30,438 nucleotides of DNA from a virus: positions 1 through 30,438 of IMG/VR virus record IMGVR_UViG_3300043256_000088, one strand, 5' to 3'. Position numbers and translations under genes: made by a program. The notes below the pieces were generated by a model. That model was not told the origin of the DNA, made no database searches, and saw nothing but the letters and a program-made list of their open reading frames with translations. Below are positions 5,760-12,952 of the stretch, one piece after another. Within the stretch, counting starts at the first letter, position 1; every line of letters starts with the position of its first letter.

Positions 5760-7807
5760 GCTACTGCCTTCAGCTCGCCCCAGTTGGGGCCCACTTCGAT
5801 GTCGCACATCGTCGGCACGTTCAGCTCGATCGCGTGCACCATGATTTCGTTCAGCTCTTGCGCTTCCTTCAGGTCCCAGATCGTCAGGTCCAGCTCGTCG
5901 TGGACTTGCAGCTGCATCCGAGTGCCGGCGTCGTCGGCGGTTACCATCGCCAGCTTCGTCTGGTCGGCGCTGCTGCCCTGGATCAGGCGGTTCAGTCCAG
6001 TGTGTGCGTATTCCAGCTTGCCGGTCTCGGGGTGGATCGGGAAGCGGCAGCGGCGACCCAGCAGCGTCACGATGTACCCAACCTTCTGCGCCTTCTTCTG
6101 CACCATCTTGGCCAGCTGCTTCACGTAGGGCACGCCCTCGTCGAACTTGGTCAGGATCACTTCACCCTCGGGCCCGGCCATCTCGAACGGCCGCGCGCCT
6201 TGCTTCCGCAGCGCCTTGCCCTCCGGGCTGTCCACCGGGTACACCGTCCACCTGCGGGCTTCTGGATCGCGCACTACCCAGATCGTGGGCAGGCCCAGCC
6301 GCGTGCACAGTTTGCCACCGCCCATGCCGTAGCAGCGGCCCAGGAAGATTTCCTTTGAGTTGTCGCGCAACTTCTTTGCTGCCTTGTCGCCGGCGCGGTA
6401 CGCCTTTGCGCTGTACTCGTCGCCGTAGCAGAAGCCGGCCATCATGCTGTGGTTGTCCCAGGTGGGGTCCGTGCGGCACATCTCGGCTGCCTCGGCACCG
6501 CCCTTGCAGCCGGTCCGCTCGGCGTAGTTCGTGATCATGCGCGGCTCTTGGCCGGCGAAGTCCAGGCACGCCCACTGCCCGCCCTCGTCGGGCTGGAAGA
6601 TCGTGCGCCACTCGGGCACGTAGCGGACGGGCTGCTGTTGCAGGTTCGGCTTGGTGCACGACAGCCGGCCGAACCGCGCCCCCTTGATCTCATCGTCGTC
6701 CTGCTCCTGCCGCAGTTGGTTGAACGTGCAGTGGATTCGGCCCTTCACCTCGTGCTCTTGGATCGACTCGCAGAACGTCGTGCGGATCTTGTTCCAACGC
6801 CTCGCGATGATGATCGCCTCGCCCAGCGGGGTACCTAGGGATTTCAGCCAGTCGTTCTTGACCGACGGATTGCCGCCGCACATCTTGCCGGTCTTCTGGC
6901 TGACCTTCCTTTCCGTCAGTGGCGCCGTAACGCCGCCGGCTTCCAGGAGCTTCGCCAGCGCGGCGCTCTTGGTCGTGTCGTCTGGCGTCATCGTGCGGCC
7001 GACCAGCCGACTGACTTCGCGGCACGCCTTGTTCTCCAGGGCCCAGGCTCGGGCGGAGAACTGCTCCACCCTCTTCATGTCGACGGCCACGCCGCGCCGG
7101 CGCATCTTCAGCAGCACGGGCAGCAGGTGGGACTCAAGATCGTGGACCCGTTCCAAGCCCTGGCGCCGTATCTCAACCATGTGCGCGGAGCTGATCTGCA
7201 TCGGCACCCGCACGTCCTGGATCGCGTACGGCGACACGACCTTCGCTGGCGCCTTCCACATGTCTTGCTTCGGGTTCAGGCCGTGCTCGGCCGCCCAGGC
7301 GTTCAGGCCCTCTTCGTCTTTGCCAGGGATGCCCAGGCGCTCGGCCTGCGCGTTCAGGCTCATGTGGTGGAACTCTTCGCCCCAGAACCACTTCCCGGTT
7401 TCCTTGTCCTGCATCCGGGCCATCGTCGGCTCGTCGAGGAGCGGGCCCGATACTTGGATGTCGCGGAAGAAGGAAGGCGTGAAGATCACATTTTCCTCCG
7501 CCAGGAAGTCCAGGTCGTACTGTAGGTTCGTGCCCTCGATGTCGCCGCGGAAGTGTCGCGCCATGTCGCGCAGGTACTCCATCACGCGCGCTGGATCATC
7601 GTAGTTGCCGCCGCCCTCGTGGCGCATCGGCAGGTAGAACGCCGGCCCGTTCTCGTCGCCACAGCAGAACGATACGCCCGTGATGTATGCACCGCGCCGC
7701 ACGCCCGGCCCGAGCGTCTTCAAGTCGTCGTCGCGCGTCTCGATGTCCAGCGCGACGCGGTCGAAGTCGGACCACACGGGGAGGTCGGATAGCGGCGGGA
7801 GGTTCAT
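5756..7807 (-). CDS. polA: Family A DNA polymerase with 3'-5' exonuclease domain
   Basis: The product has 683 residues and is the replicative polymerase candidate. The N-terminal proofreading domain is intact: Exo I ALDIETRD (D21, E23), Exo II NLQYDLDF (D98/D100) and Exo III YAIQD (Y194, D198). There is no 5' nuclease domain, as is usual for phage PolA. Polymerase motif A is LDFAGQEPRM (D416, E421), the O helix is RDNSKEIFLGRCYG (R481, K485, Y493) and motif C is VHDELD (H636, D637, E638). The position equivalent to E. coli Phe762 is Leu489. The start at 7807 overlaps the upstream stop as ATGA. It is encoded with primase-helicase, SSB-like and two further helicase genes. Confidence 0.95.
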   Translation of the reverse strand: MNLPPLSDLPVWSDFDRVALDIETRDDDLKTLGPGVRRGAYITGVSFCCGDENGPAFYLPMRHEGGGNYDDPARVMEYLRDMARHFRGDIEGTNLQYDLDFLAEENVIFTPSFFRDIQVSGPLLDEPTMARMQDKETGKWFWGEEFHHMSLNAQAERLGIPGKDEEGLNAWAAEHGLNPKQDMWKAPAKVVSPYAIQDVRVPMQISSAHMVEIRRQGLERVHDLESHLLPVLLKMRRRGVAVDMKRVEQFSARAWALENKACREVSRLVGRTMTPDDTTKSAALAKLLEAGGVTAPLTERKVSQKTGKMCGGNPSVKNDWLKSLGTPLGEAIIIARRWNKIRTTFCESIQEHEVKGRIHCTFNQLRQEQDDDEIKGARFGRLSCTKPNLQQQPVRYVPEWRTIFQPDEGGQWACLDFAGQEPRMITNYAERTGCKGGAEAAEMCRTDPTWDNHSMMAGFCYGDEYSAKAYRAGDKAAKKLRDNSKEIFLGRCYGMGGGKLCTRLGLPTIWVVRDPEARRWTVYPVDSPEGKALRKQGARPFEMAGPEGEVILTKFDEGVPYVKQLAKMVQKKAQKVGYIVTLLGRRCRFPIHPETGKLEYAHTGLNRLIQGSSADQTKLAMVTADDAGTRMQLQVHDELDLTIWDLKEAQELNEIMVHAIELNVPTMCDIEVGPNWGELKAVA

Positions 7808-8022
7808 GATCTGTGGATGGCGTCTCGGATCAGCATTAGCTCATTGATCAATGCTTGTAGGTTCGCGGCCGTCGCAACCGCAATTTCCGACAAGCCAGCG
7901 TAGACGATCAGGGCCTGTACGATCATGGTCGTCTTGGTCTTGTCGTTCTTGAAGGGTTCCGGGTGCCCACCAGCTGCGGTGGTCGCAGCCAGCGAATCGG
8001 CGAGCACTTGGTTCAGAGTCAT
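7804..8022 (-). CDS. Small protein (72 residues), unknown function
   Basis: A mostly helical, Ala- and Leu-rich protein (LADSLAATTAAGG; IAVATAANLQALINELML). ATGA overlaps join it to its neighbours on both sides. The central hydrophobic stretch MIVQALIVYAGLSEIAVATA could be a weak membrane or packing helix. No family recognised. Confidence 0.6.
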   Translation of the reverse strand: MTLNQVLADSLAATTAAGGHPEPFKNDKTKTTMIVQALIVYAGLSEIAVATAANLQALINELMLIRDAIHRS

Positions 8023-8555
8023 CCATTCTCCCGCTCTTCGGGCGTCAGGAAGTTGGGAAGGTTGTCCAGCTCGGCCGGCAGGAAGCCGCGCTCAATCTGG
8101 TGCTCATAGTGCATGATGGCGAACACGTTCCAGGCCCCGGCGGCTAAGTGGTCTTCGCCGCGGTAGCCCATCAGGTGCTTCTGAAGGTGGCGCATCGCGC
8201 AGTCCAGGGTCTCCGACAGGGGCTGCCCCTTCTCCCAGTTGCGCACGTCGTACTTGATGCCGCCGCGCTCGTACAGCTTGGCCAACCGCATGAGCGCGAT
8301 CGGCGTGATGAGGTCGAAGCGACCCTTGCCGGTCGCGGCGTCGCGCACGGATCCAGTGTCGAAGGTTCGGCGGGTGCCAGAATCCTTGGTGATGTGGTCG
8401 GTCATGATCTTAGCAGCCTTTTGTTTCGCGTCATCGTGCGCTATGGCTTCAATGTGCAGCTTGCGTTGGAACCACGCCGGTTCGTACACGCACATCTTTG
8501 CCCAGTCGTCGTCAGTGTAGCCGGGCGGGGTTGGGTAGATCGGATGGTCGGTCAT
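8019..8555 (-). CDS. dATP/dGTP diphosphohydrolase-like protein (DUF5664/PF18909 type)
   Basis: The product has 178 residues. The core GTRRTFDTGSVRDAATGKGR (81-100) with FDLITPIALMRLAKLYERGG, YDVRNWEKGQPLS, CAMRHLQKH and DHLAAGAWNVFAIMHYE follows the all-alpha, MazG-like pattern of phage proteins annotated dATP/dGTP diphosphohydrolase. Members split dNTPs to dNMP and pyrophosphate; some are linked to phages that use 2-aminoadenine. The acidic and histidine residues in the helices (ERGG, RHLQKH, EDHLAAGAWN) are candidate metal ligands. It sits just upstream of the polymerase gene, so a role in shaping the dNTP pool is likely. No PurZ homologue is visible here, so a modified-adenine genome cannot be claimed. 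Confidence 0.75.
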   Translation of the reverse strand: MTDHPIYPTPPGYTDDDWAKMCVYEPAWFQRKLHIEAIAHDDAKQKAAKIMTDHITKDSGTRRTFDTGSVRDAATGKGRFDLITPIALMRLAKLYERGGIKYDVRNWEKGQPLSETLDCAMRHLQKHLMGYRGEDHLAAGAWNVFAIMHYEHQIERGFLPAELDNLPNFLTPEERENG

Positions 8556-8761
8556 AGCTTCTTCACCATCACTTCAGCGGGGCCGTCACGGTCAGTCAAA
8601 TCCCACGTCACGTCGACAACCTTCCACCGTGATCCCACGAAGCGGCTTTCGATTGGAAGTCGAACGGTTTCTCCAATCCGTGGGGTTCCGGGCTTTCGGC
8701 AATGGAAGATGCTTCCAGCTTCTTCCGGTTTGTCCGCATCGTAAAAGAACAATTCGATCAT
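8552..8761 (-). CDS. Small beta-rich protein (69 residues), unknown function
   Basis: ATGA overlaps join it to both neighbours. The sequence has the pattern of a small beta barrel (GETVRLPIESRFVGSRWKVV, then DVTWDLTDRD), similar in style to small phage proteins of the SH3-like type. I recognise no specific family. Confidence 0.6.
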   Translation of the reverse strand: MIELFFYDADKPEEAGSIFHCRKPGTPRIGETVRLPIESRFVGSRWKVVDVTWDLTDRDGPAEVMVKKL

Positions 8762-9003
8762 ACCTTCAGCCCTCTGTTGTAGCCGTGTTGGAGTGCGATC
8801 TCGCGCTGCTCGGGGCGCATCGTGCGGAACACTTCGCGCACCTGCATCTCCCGAGCGTGGGTCAGCTTCTTCGTGAAGACGCCGCGGGGGAACATTTGCT
8901 TGACGTACCAGCGCTTCGCTGGGCCAATGTCCAGGTCGCGGCCGAGCACGGCGTCTCCCAGGATCTTCGCCTTCATCTCGTCGTAGAGTTTTCTGATCGT
9001 CAT
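8758..9003 (-). CDS. Small basic helical protein (81 residues)
   Basis: Starts at ATG 9003 (MTIRKLYDEMKAKIL), overlapping the previous stop as ATGA. The longer frame to 9243 lies inside the upstream gene. It is rich in Lys and Arg with amphipathic helices (THAREMQVREVFRTMRPEQ). It may bind nucleic acid, but I recognise no domain. Confidence 0.6.
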   Translation of the reverse strand: MTIRKLYDEMKAKILGDAVLGRDLDIGPAKRWYVKQMFPRGVFTKKLTHAREMQVREVFRTMRPEQREIALQHGYNRGLKV

Positions 9004-9281
9004 GACTCGTCGTCTCCCGTGATGTCTTCCACGGCCTTGGTCACTGCTGCGGCTTGGTTCGCCGCGCTGTTGATGGTCGTGGCCACGGCGGCCAATGCAG
9101 CTCCGGCCCTTTGCAACGCCTTCCTTCGCTTCCACCAGCCGCCCGCCTCTATCAAGGAGGCGCCGGCCTGGAACAGGCCGCAGGGAATGCAGGGGGCGAA
9201 CAGCTTGCGGCCGTCGGGGTATTCGGTAAGGACGCAGCCGCACGGCTTGCGGTCATGCTTCAACTTGGGCAGCAGTTCCAT
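9000..9281 (-). CDS. Small protein (93 residues) with cysteine pairs and an Ala-rich C-terminal half
   Basis: The N-terminal part has CGC and CIPC (HDRKPCGCVLTEYPDG; FAPCIPCGLF), a spacing compatible with one metal site. The C-terminal half is a long Ala-rich helix (LQRAGAALAAVATTINSAANQ) with an acidic end. ATG 9281; three bases separate it from the upstream stop. No family recognised. Confidence 0.6.
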   Translation of the reverse strand: MELLPKLKHDRKPCGCVLTEYPDGRKLFAPCIPCGLFQAGASLIEAGGWWKRRKALQRAGAALAAVATTINSAANQAAAVTKAVEDITGDDES

Positions 9282-9284
9282 GCT

Positions 9285-9482
9285 CTATTGTACTCCAAAT
9301 AGCTCTTTGATGCGGGCGAGAAATGCGTCGATCCTATCGTCGTGGTAGAAAGGGTCCAGGGCAGTACCAGTAAGGTGCCGCACCTGGGGGCAGCGGCCAT
9401 GCGCGATGTTGAAGACGGCCTGCCCCAGGCGCAGCTGTGGCCATTCCTTCATGTCACGTCGGGCTTCTTCAAGGATGGTCAT
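9285..9482 (-). CDS. Small phage protein of the 'GQAxFN...DPFYxDxRI' type (65 residues)
   Basis: The sequence RLGQAVFNIAHG followed by LTGTALDPFYHDDRIDAFL matches a pattern that recurs in many small phage proteins of 60-90 residues with no known function. It starts at ATG 9482, overlapping the previous stop as ATGA. The family resemblance is from memory. Confidence 0.7.
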   Translation of the reverse strand: MTILEEARRDMKEWPQLRLGQAVFNIAHGRCPQVRHLTGTALDPFYHDDRIDAFLARIKELFGVQ

Positions 9483-9715
9483 CGTCGATTTTCCATATCA
9501 GAAACGAAGCGGGCAAGAATGTCCAGTAGCTCAGTGTGTTCTTCCGGGGTTTGGGCAAACAATGCAGCTACTTCGTTTGGCCGATTTTTGCACAAGGTGA
9601 ACGATACGCGAACATGCTCGCGACCGCCGTCGATCATCAGTTGATCTTGGTACCCGTAGGTATCCGTGGTCCAGTAGGTATAAAACCGGCTGTTGGTCCA
9701 GCGGGAATAGCTCAT
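9479..9715 (-). CDS. Small phage protein (78 residues) beginning MSYSRWTNSRFYTYW
   Basis: The aromatic N-terminus (SYSRWTNSRFYTYW) resembles a recurrent small phage protein with the pattern S-x-W-x2-S-x-[WF]-Y-T-[FY]-W. A helical acidic C-terminus follows (TPEEHTELLDILARFVSDME). The start overlaps the upstream stop as ATGA. Function unknown. Confidence 0.65.
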   Translation of the reverse strand: MSYSRWTNSRFYTYWTTDTYGYQDQLMIDGGREHVRVSFTLCKNRPNEVAALFAQTPEEHTELLDILARFVSDMENRR

Positions 9716-9831
9716 TTGATCATCGTCTCCAACATCTTGGCGAGAAGAATCGCGATCAAGAACAGCATCCCGGCGATGAAGATGCTCGACATTGCGATCC
9801 AGTTCAGGCTCTGCTCTTGTAGCTTGCTCAT
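9712..9831 (-). CDS. Mini membrane protein, single transmembrane segment (39 residues)
   Basis: The start MSKLQEQSLNWIAM at 9831 overlaps the helicase stop as ATGA, and the stop overlaps the next start as ATGA. Residues 12-34 (SSIFIAGMLFLIAILLAK in the core) form one clear transmembrane helix. It is too short for default gene finders. The coupled overlaps on both sides are the main evidence that it is real. Confidence 0.6.
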   Translation of the reverse strand: MSKLQEQSLNWIAMSSIFIAGMLFLIAILLAKMLETMIK

Positions 9832-11015
9832 TTGATCACCGTCAGGGTGTCGGCCGCGCGGGTGATGGCGGTGTAGAGCCACTTCTGCCAGTCGGCGCGG
9901 AAGCAGCTCGACTCGTCGAACACGAGCACGCTGGGCCACTGCGAGCCCTGGGCCTTGTGCACGGTCAGCACGTAGCCGAATGCGAACTCCTGTACGTCGC
10001 CGCCGCGTTCGTAGCGATCGGGCTTCTCGCCCAGGAAGTGGCACTGCCACGCCTCGATAGTCTGTTGGCGTTCGCCATCCTCAGCCTCGATGTCCATCAG
10101 GATCGTTCCGTCGTCGAACACCGTGGCGTCGTTGGTGGCCTCGTATATCTCGCCGTTCAGCAGGCCCAGGTCGTGGTTGTTTCGCAGGCACACCAGCCGA
10201 TCACTACTTTCGGGGAACCTGTGCATGCGCCCGATCAGGTCACGCACGCGTTTGTTCGTGGCGTGCCGCGTCTTGTTCCGCCCGACCAGTATCTGGTCGT
10301 AGTTGACTGCATCGGCCGGATGCAGGTCGCCCTTGCGCATCACCACAGCGTCGCCCTCGTCGCAGTAGTCCAGGCCCTTGCCCATGCGCACGGCGGTGGC
10401 GAGCCGGAGGATCCCTGACTCCCTGGCTTGCCGGTGCACCTCGGTCAGCATCACGTCGGGCTCGCCGTTCGTGAAGAACCCGCCGCCGAAGACCGGCGGC
10501 AGCTGGGCCGGGTCGCCCAGGACCAGCACGGGCACGCCGAACGAAAGCAGGTCGCGGCCCATCTCTTCGTTGACCATGCTGCACTCGTCGATGATGACCA
10601 GCGCGGCGTCGCGCAGGTTCGAGCAGGGGTCCAACTGGAAGTGAGGCTGCTTCAGCTTGTCGACTTCCTGTTGGATCTGGATGCGCAGGGACATCGCCCG
10701 CTGCGGGCTGGGATCGTCGAGCGCCAGCTTGCGCTGGAGTTCTCGAAGGTACGCGCCGGACTTCGATCGGCTTTCGTAGATCAACCGGTGGATCGTCGTG
10801 GCGCCGACGCAGCCCTTGTCGCGCATGACCGACGCGGCCTTGCCCGTGAACGAGCCGAACGCCACGTGGCCATCTACGCCCTCGGCGAAGTGCTTGGCCA
10901 GCGTCGTCTTGCCGGTGCCGGCGTAGCCCGCGAGGTAGAGGTACGGGTCGTTGGTTTCCTTCAGCCACGTGGCGACGGTGTCGAGCGCGGCGGCTTGTTG
11001 TGGGGACCACTTCAT
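9828..11015 (-). CDS. SF1B DNA helicase, RecD/Dda-like
   Basis: The product has 395 residues from ATG 11015 (MKWSPQQAAALDTVATWL), which is the Q-motif region. Walker A is GYAGTGKTTL, Walker B VIIDECSM, motif III GDPAQLPP, motif V LTVHKAQGSQWPSV and motif VI LYTAITRAADTLTVI. This is the complete set for a 5'-3' SF1B helicase like T4 Dda or RecD2, with the UvrD_C_2-type C-terminal fold. It would unwind DNA or remodel proteins at the replication fork or in recombination. The start overlaps the upstream stop by one base (TGATG); the frame extending to 11096 would bury the upstream gene. Confidence 0.92.
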   Translation of the reverse strand: MKWSPQQAAALDTVATWLKETNDPYLYLAGYAGTGKTTLAKHFAEGVDGHVAFGSFTGKAASVMRDKGCVGATTIHRLIYESRSKSGAYLRELQRKLALDDPSPQRAMSLRIQIQQEVDKLKQPHFQLDPCSNLRDAALVIIDECSMVNEEMGRDLLSFGVPVLVLGDPAQLPPVFGGGFFTNGEPDVMLTEVHRQARESGILRLATAVRMGKGLDYCDEGDAVVMRKGDLHPADAVNYDQILVGRNKTRHATNKRVRDLIGRMHRFPESSDRLVCLRNNHDLGLLNGEIYEATNDATVFDDGTILMDIEAEDGERQQTIEAWQCHFLGEKPDRYERGGDVQEFAFGYVLTVHKAQGSQWPSVLVFDESSCFRADWQKWLYTAITRAADTLTVIK

Positions 11016-11302
11016 CAGAACACGTCTCCGTTCTCTTGCTCTTTGCGGATCTCGTACGGCACGACCAAGCGGCGGTAGAACTCCGCCTTGACGCACCCAA
11101 TGACGCCCATGATTTCGTTGAGGAGTTGGTAGTTGACGGGGCTTGCCTTCGCTTCGAGGTACCCACTGATGATCGTGGTCAGGGCGAAGTTGAGTTCACC
11201 GGGGGTCTTCAGCTCGTAGTACCCAATGTCGAAGAGGTCTCCGGCATTGTTCCCCACGAAGTTGTTGATCTCCGTGCGCCGTTCTGGTTTGATGTATGGC
11301 AT
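11015..11302 (-). CDS. DUF6899-like phage protein
   Basis: The product has 95 residues. It begins MPYIKPERR, continues with GELNFALTTIISGYLE and ends with EFYRRLVVPYE...ENGDVF, the hallmarks of a widespread phage family of unknown function (DUF6899). ATG 11302 is chosen because the family always starts MPYI; the longer frame to 11350 would cross the structured RNA. No ribosome binding site is visible. A strongly folded RNA ends 8 bases before the start codon, so translation may be controlled by that structure. Confidence 0.85.
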   Translation of the reverse strand: MPYIKPERRTEINNFVGNNAGDLFDIGYYELKTPGELNFALTTIISGYLEAKASPVNYQLLNEIMGVIGCVKAEFYRRLVVPYEIRKEQENGDVF

Positions 11303-11310
11303 GGTTCTGT

Positions 11311-11390
11311 GCGGGTAAGGTGGGTGGCTGAGATGTGCAGTCCCAGCCACCCCGGTAGCGCCTCGGGAGTTAGCGGCCTGGATTACCCGC
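11311..11390 (-). ncRNA. Structured leader RNA: closing helix plus 12-bp hairpin, cis-regulatory candidate
   Basis: On the minus-strand transcript GCGGGUAA (11390-11383) pairs perfectly with UUACCCGC (11318-11311). Inside it GGGUGGCUGGGA (11352-11341) pairs with UCUCAGCCACCC (11333-11322) over 12 base pairs with a 7-base loop. One pair is G-U on this strand but would be an A-C mismatch on the opposite strand, which favours a minus-strand RNA. A weaker hairpin may form between 11382 and 11353. It is the only long gap in the early operon and ends 8 bases before the DUF6899-like start. Riboswitch, autoregulatory element or RNA processing site are all possible. Confidence 0.6.
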
Positions 11391-11439
11391 GGCCGTCCGG
11401 GTAGTGTATGGTGCAGGGCCTTTCACCTGCCTGACGCAT
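11383..11439 (-). CDS. Possible 18-codon leader peptide upstream of the structured RNA
   Basis: ATG 11439 opens a frame encoding MRQAGERPCTIHYPDGRG and stopping at TAA 11385-11383. That stop is part of the 5' strand of the closing helix of the structured RNA, so a terminating ribosome would prevent that helix. The ribosome binding site is weak (GGTAAAAAG before ATG). The ORF is short enough to be chance; its placement is the only support. Confidence 0.25.
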   Translation of the reverse strand: MRQAGERPCTIHYPDGRG

Positions 11440-11468
11440 CTTTTTACCGTGTGCGCATCGTTGTTCGA

Positions 11469-12296
11469 TCAGAACGCCGAGTCGTCGGTCTCTTCGCCGC
11501 CGTCGGTGGTCGCGGCCTTCGACAGGTCGGCCTTCACCTCGCCGCCGTCGACCAGGGCCTTCAGTTCCTTGCCGGAAATGTAGCCGGCGTGGTCGGGCGC
11601 CATCAGCGACTGCTGGACGTTGTTGTCGACCGCGAACGTGATCACGTAGTTCGACCACGTGCCGTCGTCGTTCGACTCCTGCGCCGTCGTGAGGGTCACG
11701 CGGTGCGCGAACATCGGAGGGTTGCGCTTCGCGCCCTGGCCGTCGTCCACCAAGCAGTACCGGATGCGGTTGATGAACTTCTTCTTGTAGTGCTTGATCC
11801 CCGAGCTGGAGAAGGGCACCACGACGAAGCCACTCGGGACGTCGTTGCTCAGGACCACGGCATAGACGTAGAACGTCTCGACCAGATCGTTGCCGGACTC
11901 GGTCTTGTACTTGCCGAACTTCGTGCTGGCCTCGATGGCCGCCATCACGATGTCGGAGCCGGGCTGGTGCACGCGCACGATGCCGCCGCCCTGCTTACGC
12001 GGGCGCCATTCCACGAAGACGTGCTGCCGCATCGCGGGCACGATCGTGACGGACTCCAGCAGCTCCGCGGTACCGGTGTTCAAGAAGATGCCGGCAGCGG
12101 CACCCGCGATCTTGCCATCTGGCCCGATCACTTCGGGGCTCTGCGCTTGCAGGATCTTCAGGAAGGGGATGCCAGCTTCGTCCCGGCCCACGTCATCGAG
12201 GCCGGCGCCGATGTCGGTGCCGTAGTCGATGACCGGCGCGAGCGCGGTCGACTTGGCTTTTGCCACTGCTGTGGTCTTCTTCTTCTTGGTCGTCAT
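11469..12296 (-). CDS. ssb: Phage single-stranded DNA-binding protein (SSB-like)
   Basis: A protein of 275 residues that starts with a lysine-rich tail (MTTKKKKTTAVAKAKST). It has a beta-rich core (LESVTIVPAMRQHVFVEWRP; GFVVVPFSSSGIKHYKK) and ends with an acidic tail finishing EETDDSAF. Such a terminal acid-plus-Phe tail is the protein-interaction tip of SSB proteins (DDDIPF in E. coli). The arrangement matches large phage SSB-like proteins next to replication genes. It would coat single-stranded DNA and recruit polymerase and helicase. The start at 12296 overlaps the sigma-factor stop as ATGA. Confidence 0.75.
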   Translation of the reverse strand: MTTKKKKTTAVAKAKSTALAPVIDYGTDIGAGLDDVGRDEAGIPFLKILQAQSPEVIGPDGKIAGAAAGIFLNTGTAELLESVTIVPAMRQHVFVEWRPRKQGGGIVRVHQPGSDIVMAAIEASTKFGKYKTESGNDLVETFYVYAVVLSNDVPSGFVVVPFSSSGIKHYKKKFINRIRYCLVDDGQGAKRNPPMFAHRVTLTTAQESNDDGTWSNYVITFAVDNNVQQSLMAPDHAGYISGKELKALVDGGEVKADLSKAATTDGGEETDDSAF

Positions 12297-12952
12297 AGCG
12301 GGTCTGTCTCACTGTCAGGGGTTTGGGCCGGCTCTTTATGGTGCCCGGCCGTTTCAGCACCGTACTCTTGAAGTATACTCTGCTCTGCGAGAAGTGCACG
12401 GAGTTTCTCTTCTCCAGATTTTTGTATCTGTCGAACGCGCTCGGCGGTCACGCCCAAGATGTCGCCGACCTTGGCCAGCGTCATCGCCGCGGTGTTTATG
12501 CCGTGCCGCAGGCGTACCACGATCCCTTCGCGGGCGGGTAGGTCTTTGATGCACGCGCGCACGGCGTCGACCATCTCTGCCTCGTCCATCTGCTCCGAAG
12601 CGTCCGGCATCTCGTCCGGCATCTCCACCACGCGAGCCTCGTCCAGCGTGCCACAGATGTGGGACGGGCGGCGCCGCGGGGTGCGGACTATCTCGTTTCG
12701 ATTGTGGATCGCGTCCATGACCCGCTTCATGATGTGCCAGCGGGCGTAGGTCGAGAACTTGGTGCCGCGTTTCGGGTCGAACTTCTCGGCCGCGTCTATC
12801 AACCCCATGTGGGCTTCCTGCACGAGGTCGGGGTACTCCATCCGCGACGCCTGGAACTGGCTAGCGAAGTGCGTCGACAGCCCGATGTTGGCCTCGACGA
12901 GGCGGTTGCGCTTCTCTTGGGCGGGGGTGAGGGGCTTGGGCTTCTTCATCAT
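12293..12952 (-). CDS. Sigma-70 family RNA polymerase sigma factor
   Basis: The product has 219 residues from ATG 12952 (ATGA overlap; ATG 12949 is one codon shorter). Region 2 is clear: DLVQEAHMGLIDAAEKFDP, RGTKFSTYARWHIMKRVMDAI and the region 2.4 segment ending IVRTPRR. Region 4 is AMTLAKVGDILGVTAERVRQIQ followed by KLRALL, close to the -35-recognising helix-turn-helix of RpoD. The stretch between is short and acidic, without an obvious region 3, and region 1.1 is absent. It should direct host RNA polymerase to phage promoters, most likely middle or late ones. The promoter-melting Trp pair of RpoD (YATWWI) is YARWHI here. Confidence 0.88.
   Translation of the reverse strand: MMKKPKPLTPAQEKRNRLVEANIGLSTHFASQFQASRMEYPDLVQEAHMGLIDAAEKFDPKRGTKFSTYARWHIMKRVMDAIHNRNEIVRTPRRRPSHICGTLDEARVVEMPDEMPDASEQMDEAEMVDAVRACIKDLPAREGIVVRLRHGINTAAMTLAKVGDILGVTAERVRQIQKSGEEKLRALLAEQSILQEYGAETAGHHKEPAQTPDSETDPL

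Noticed and set aside
8019-8555. Claim that this phage has a 2-aminoadenine (Z) genome
   Set aside because: Only the diphosphohydrolase-like gene points that way. PurZ is not visible in this window, and similar diphosphohydrolases occur in phages with ordinary DNA.
11311-11390. tRNA gene suggested by an 80-base segment closed by an acceptor-like stem
   Set aside because: The inner hairpin is 12 bp and no T-arm (GGTTCGANNCC) or anticodon arm can be drawn, so it is treated as a leader RNA.
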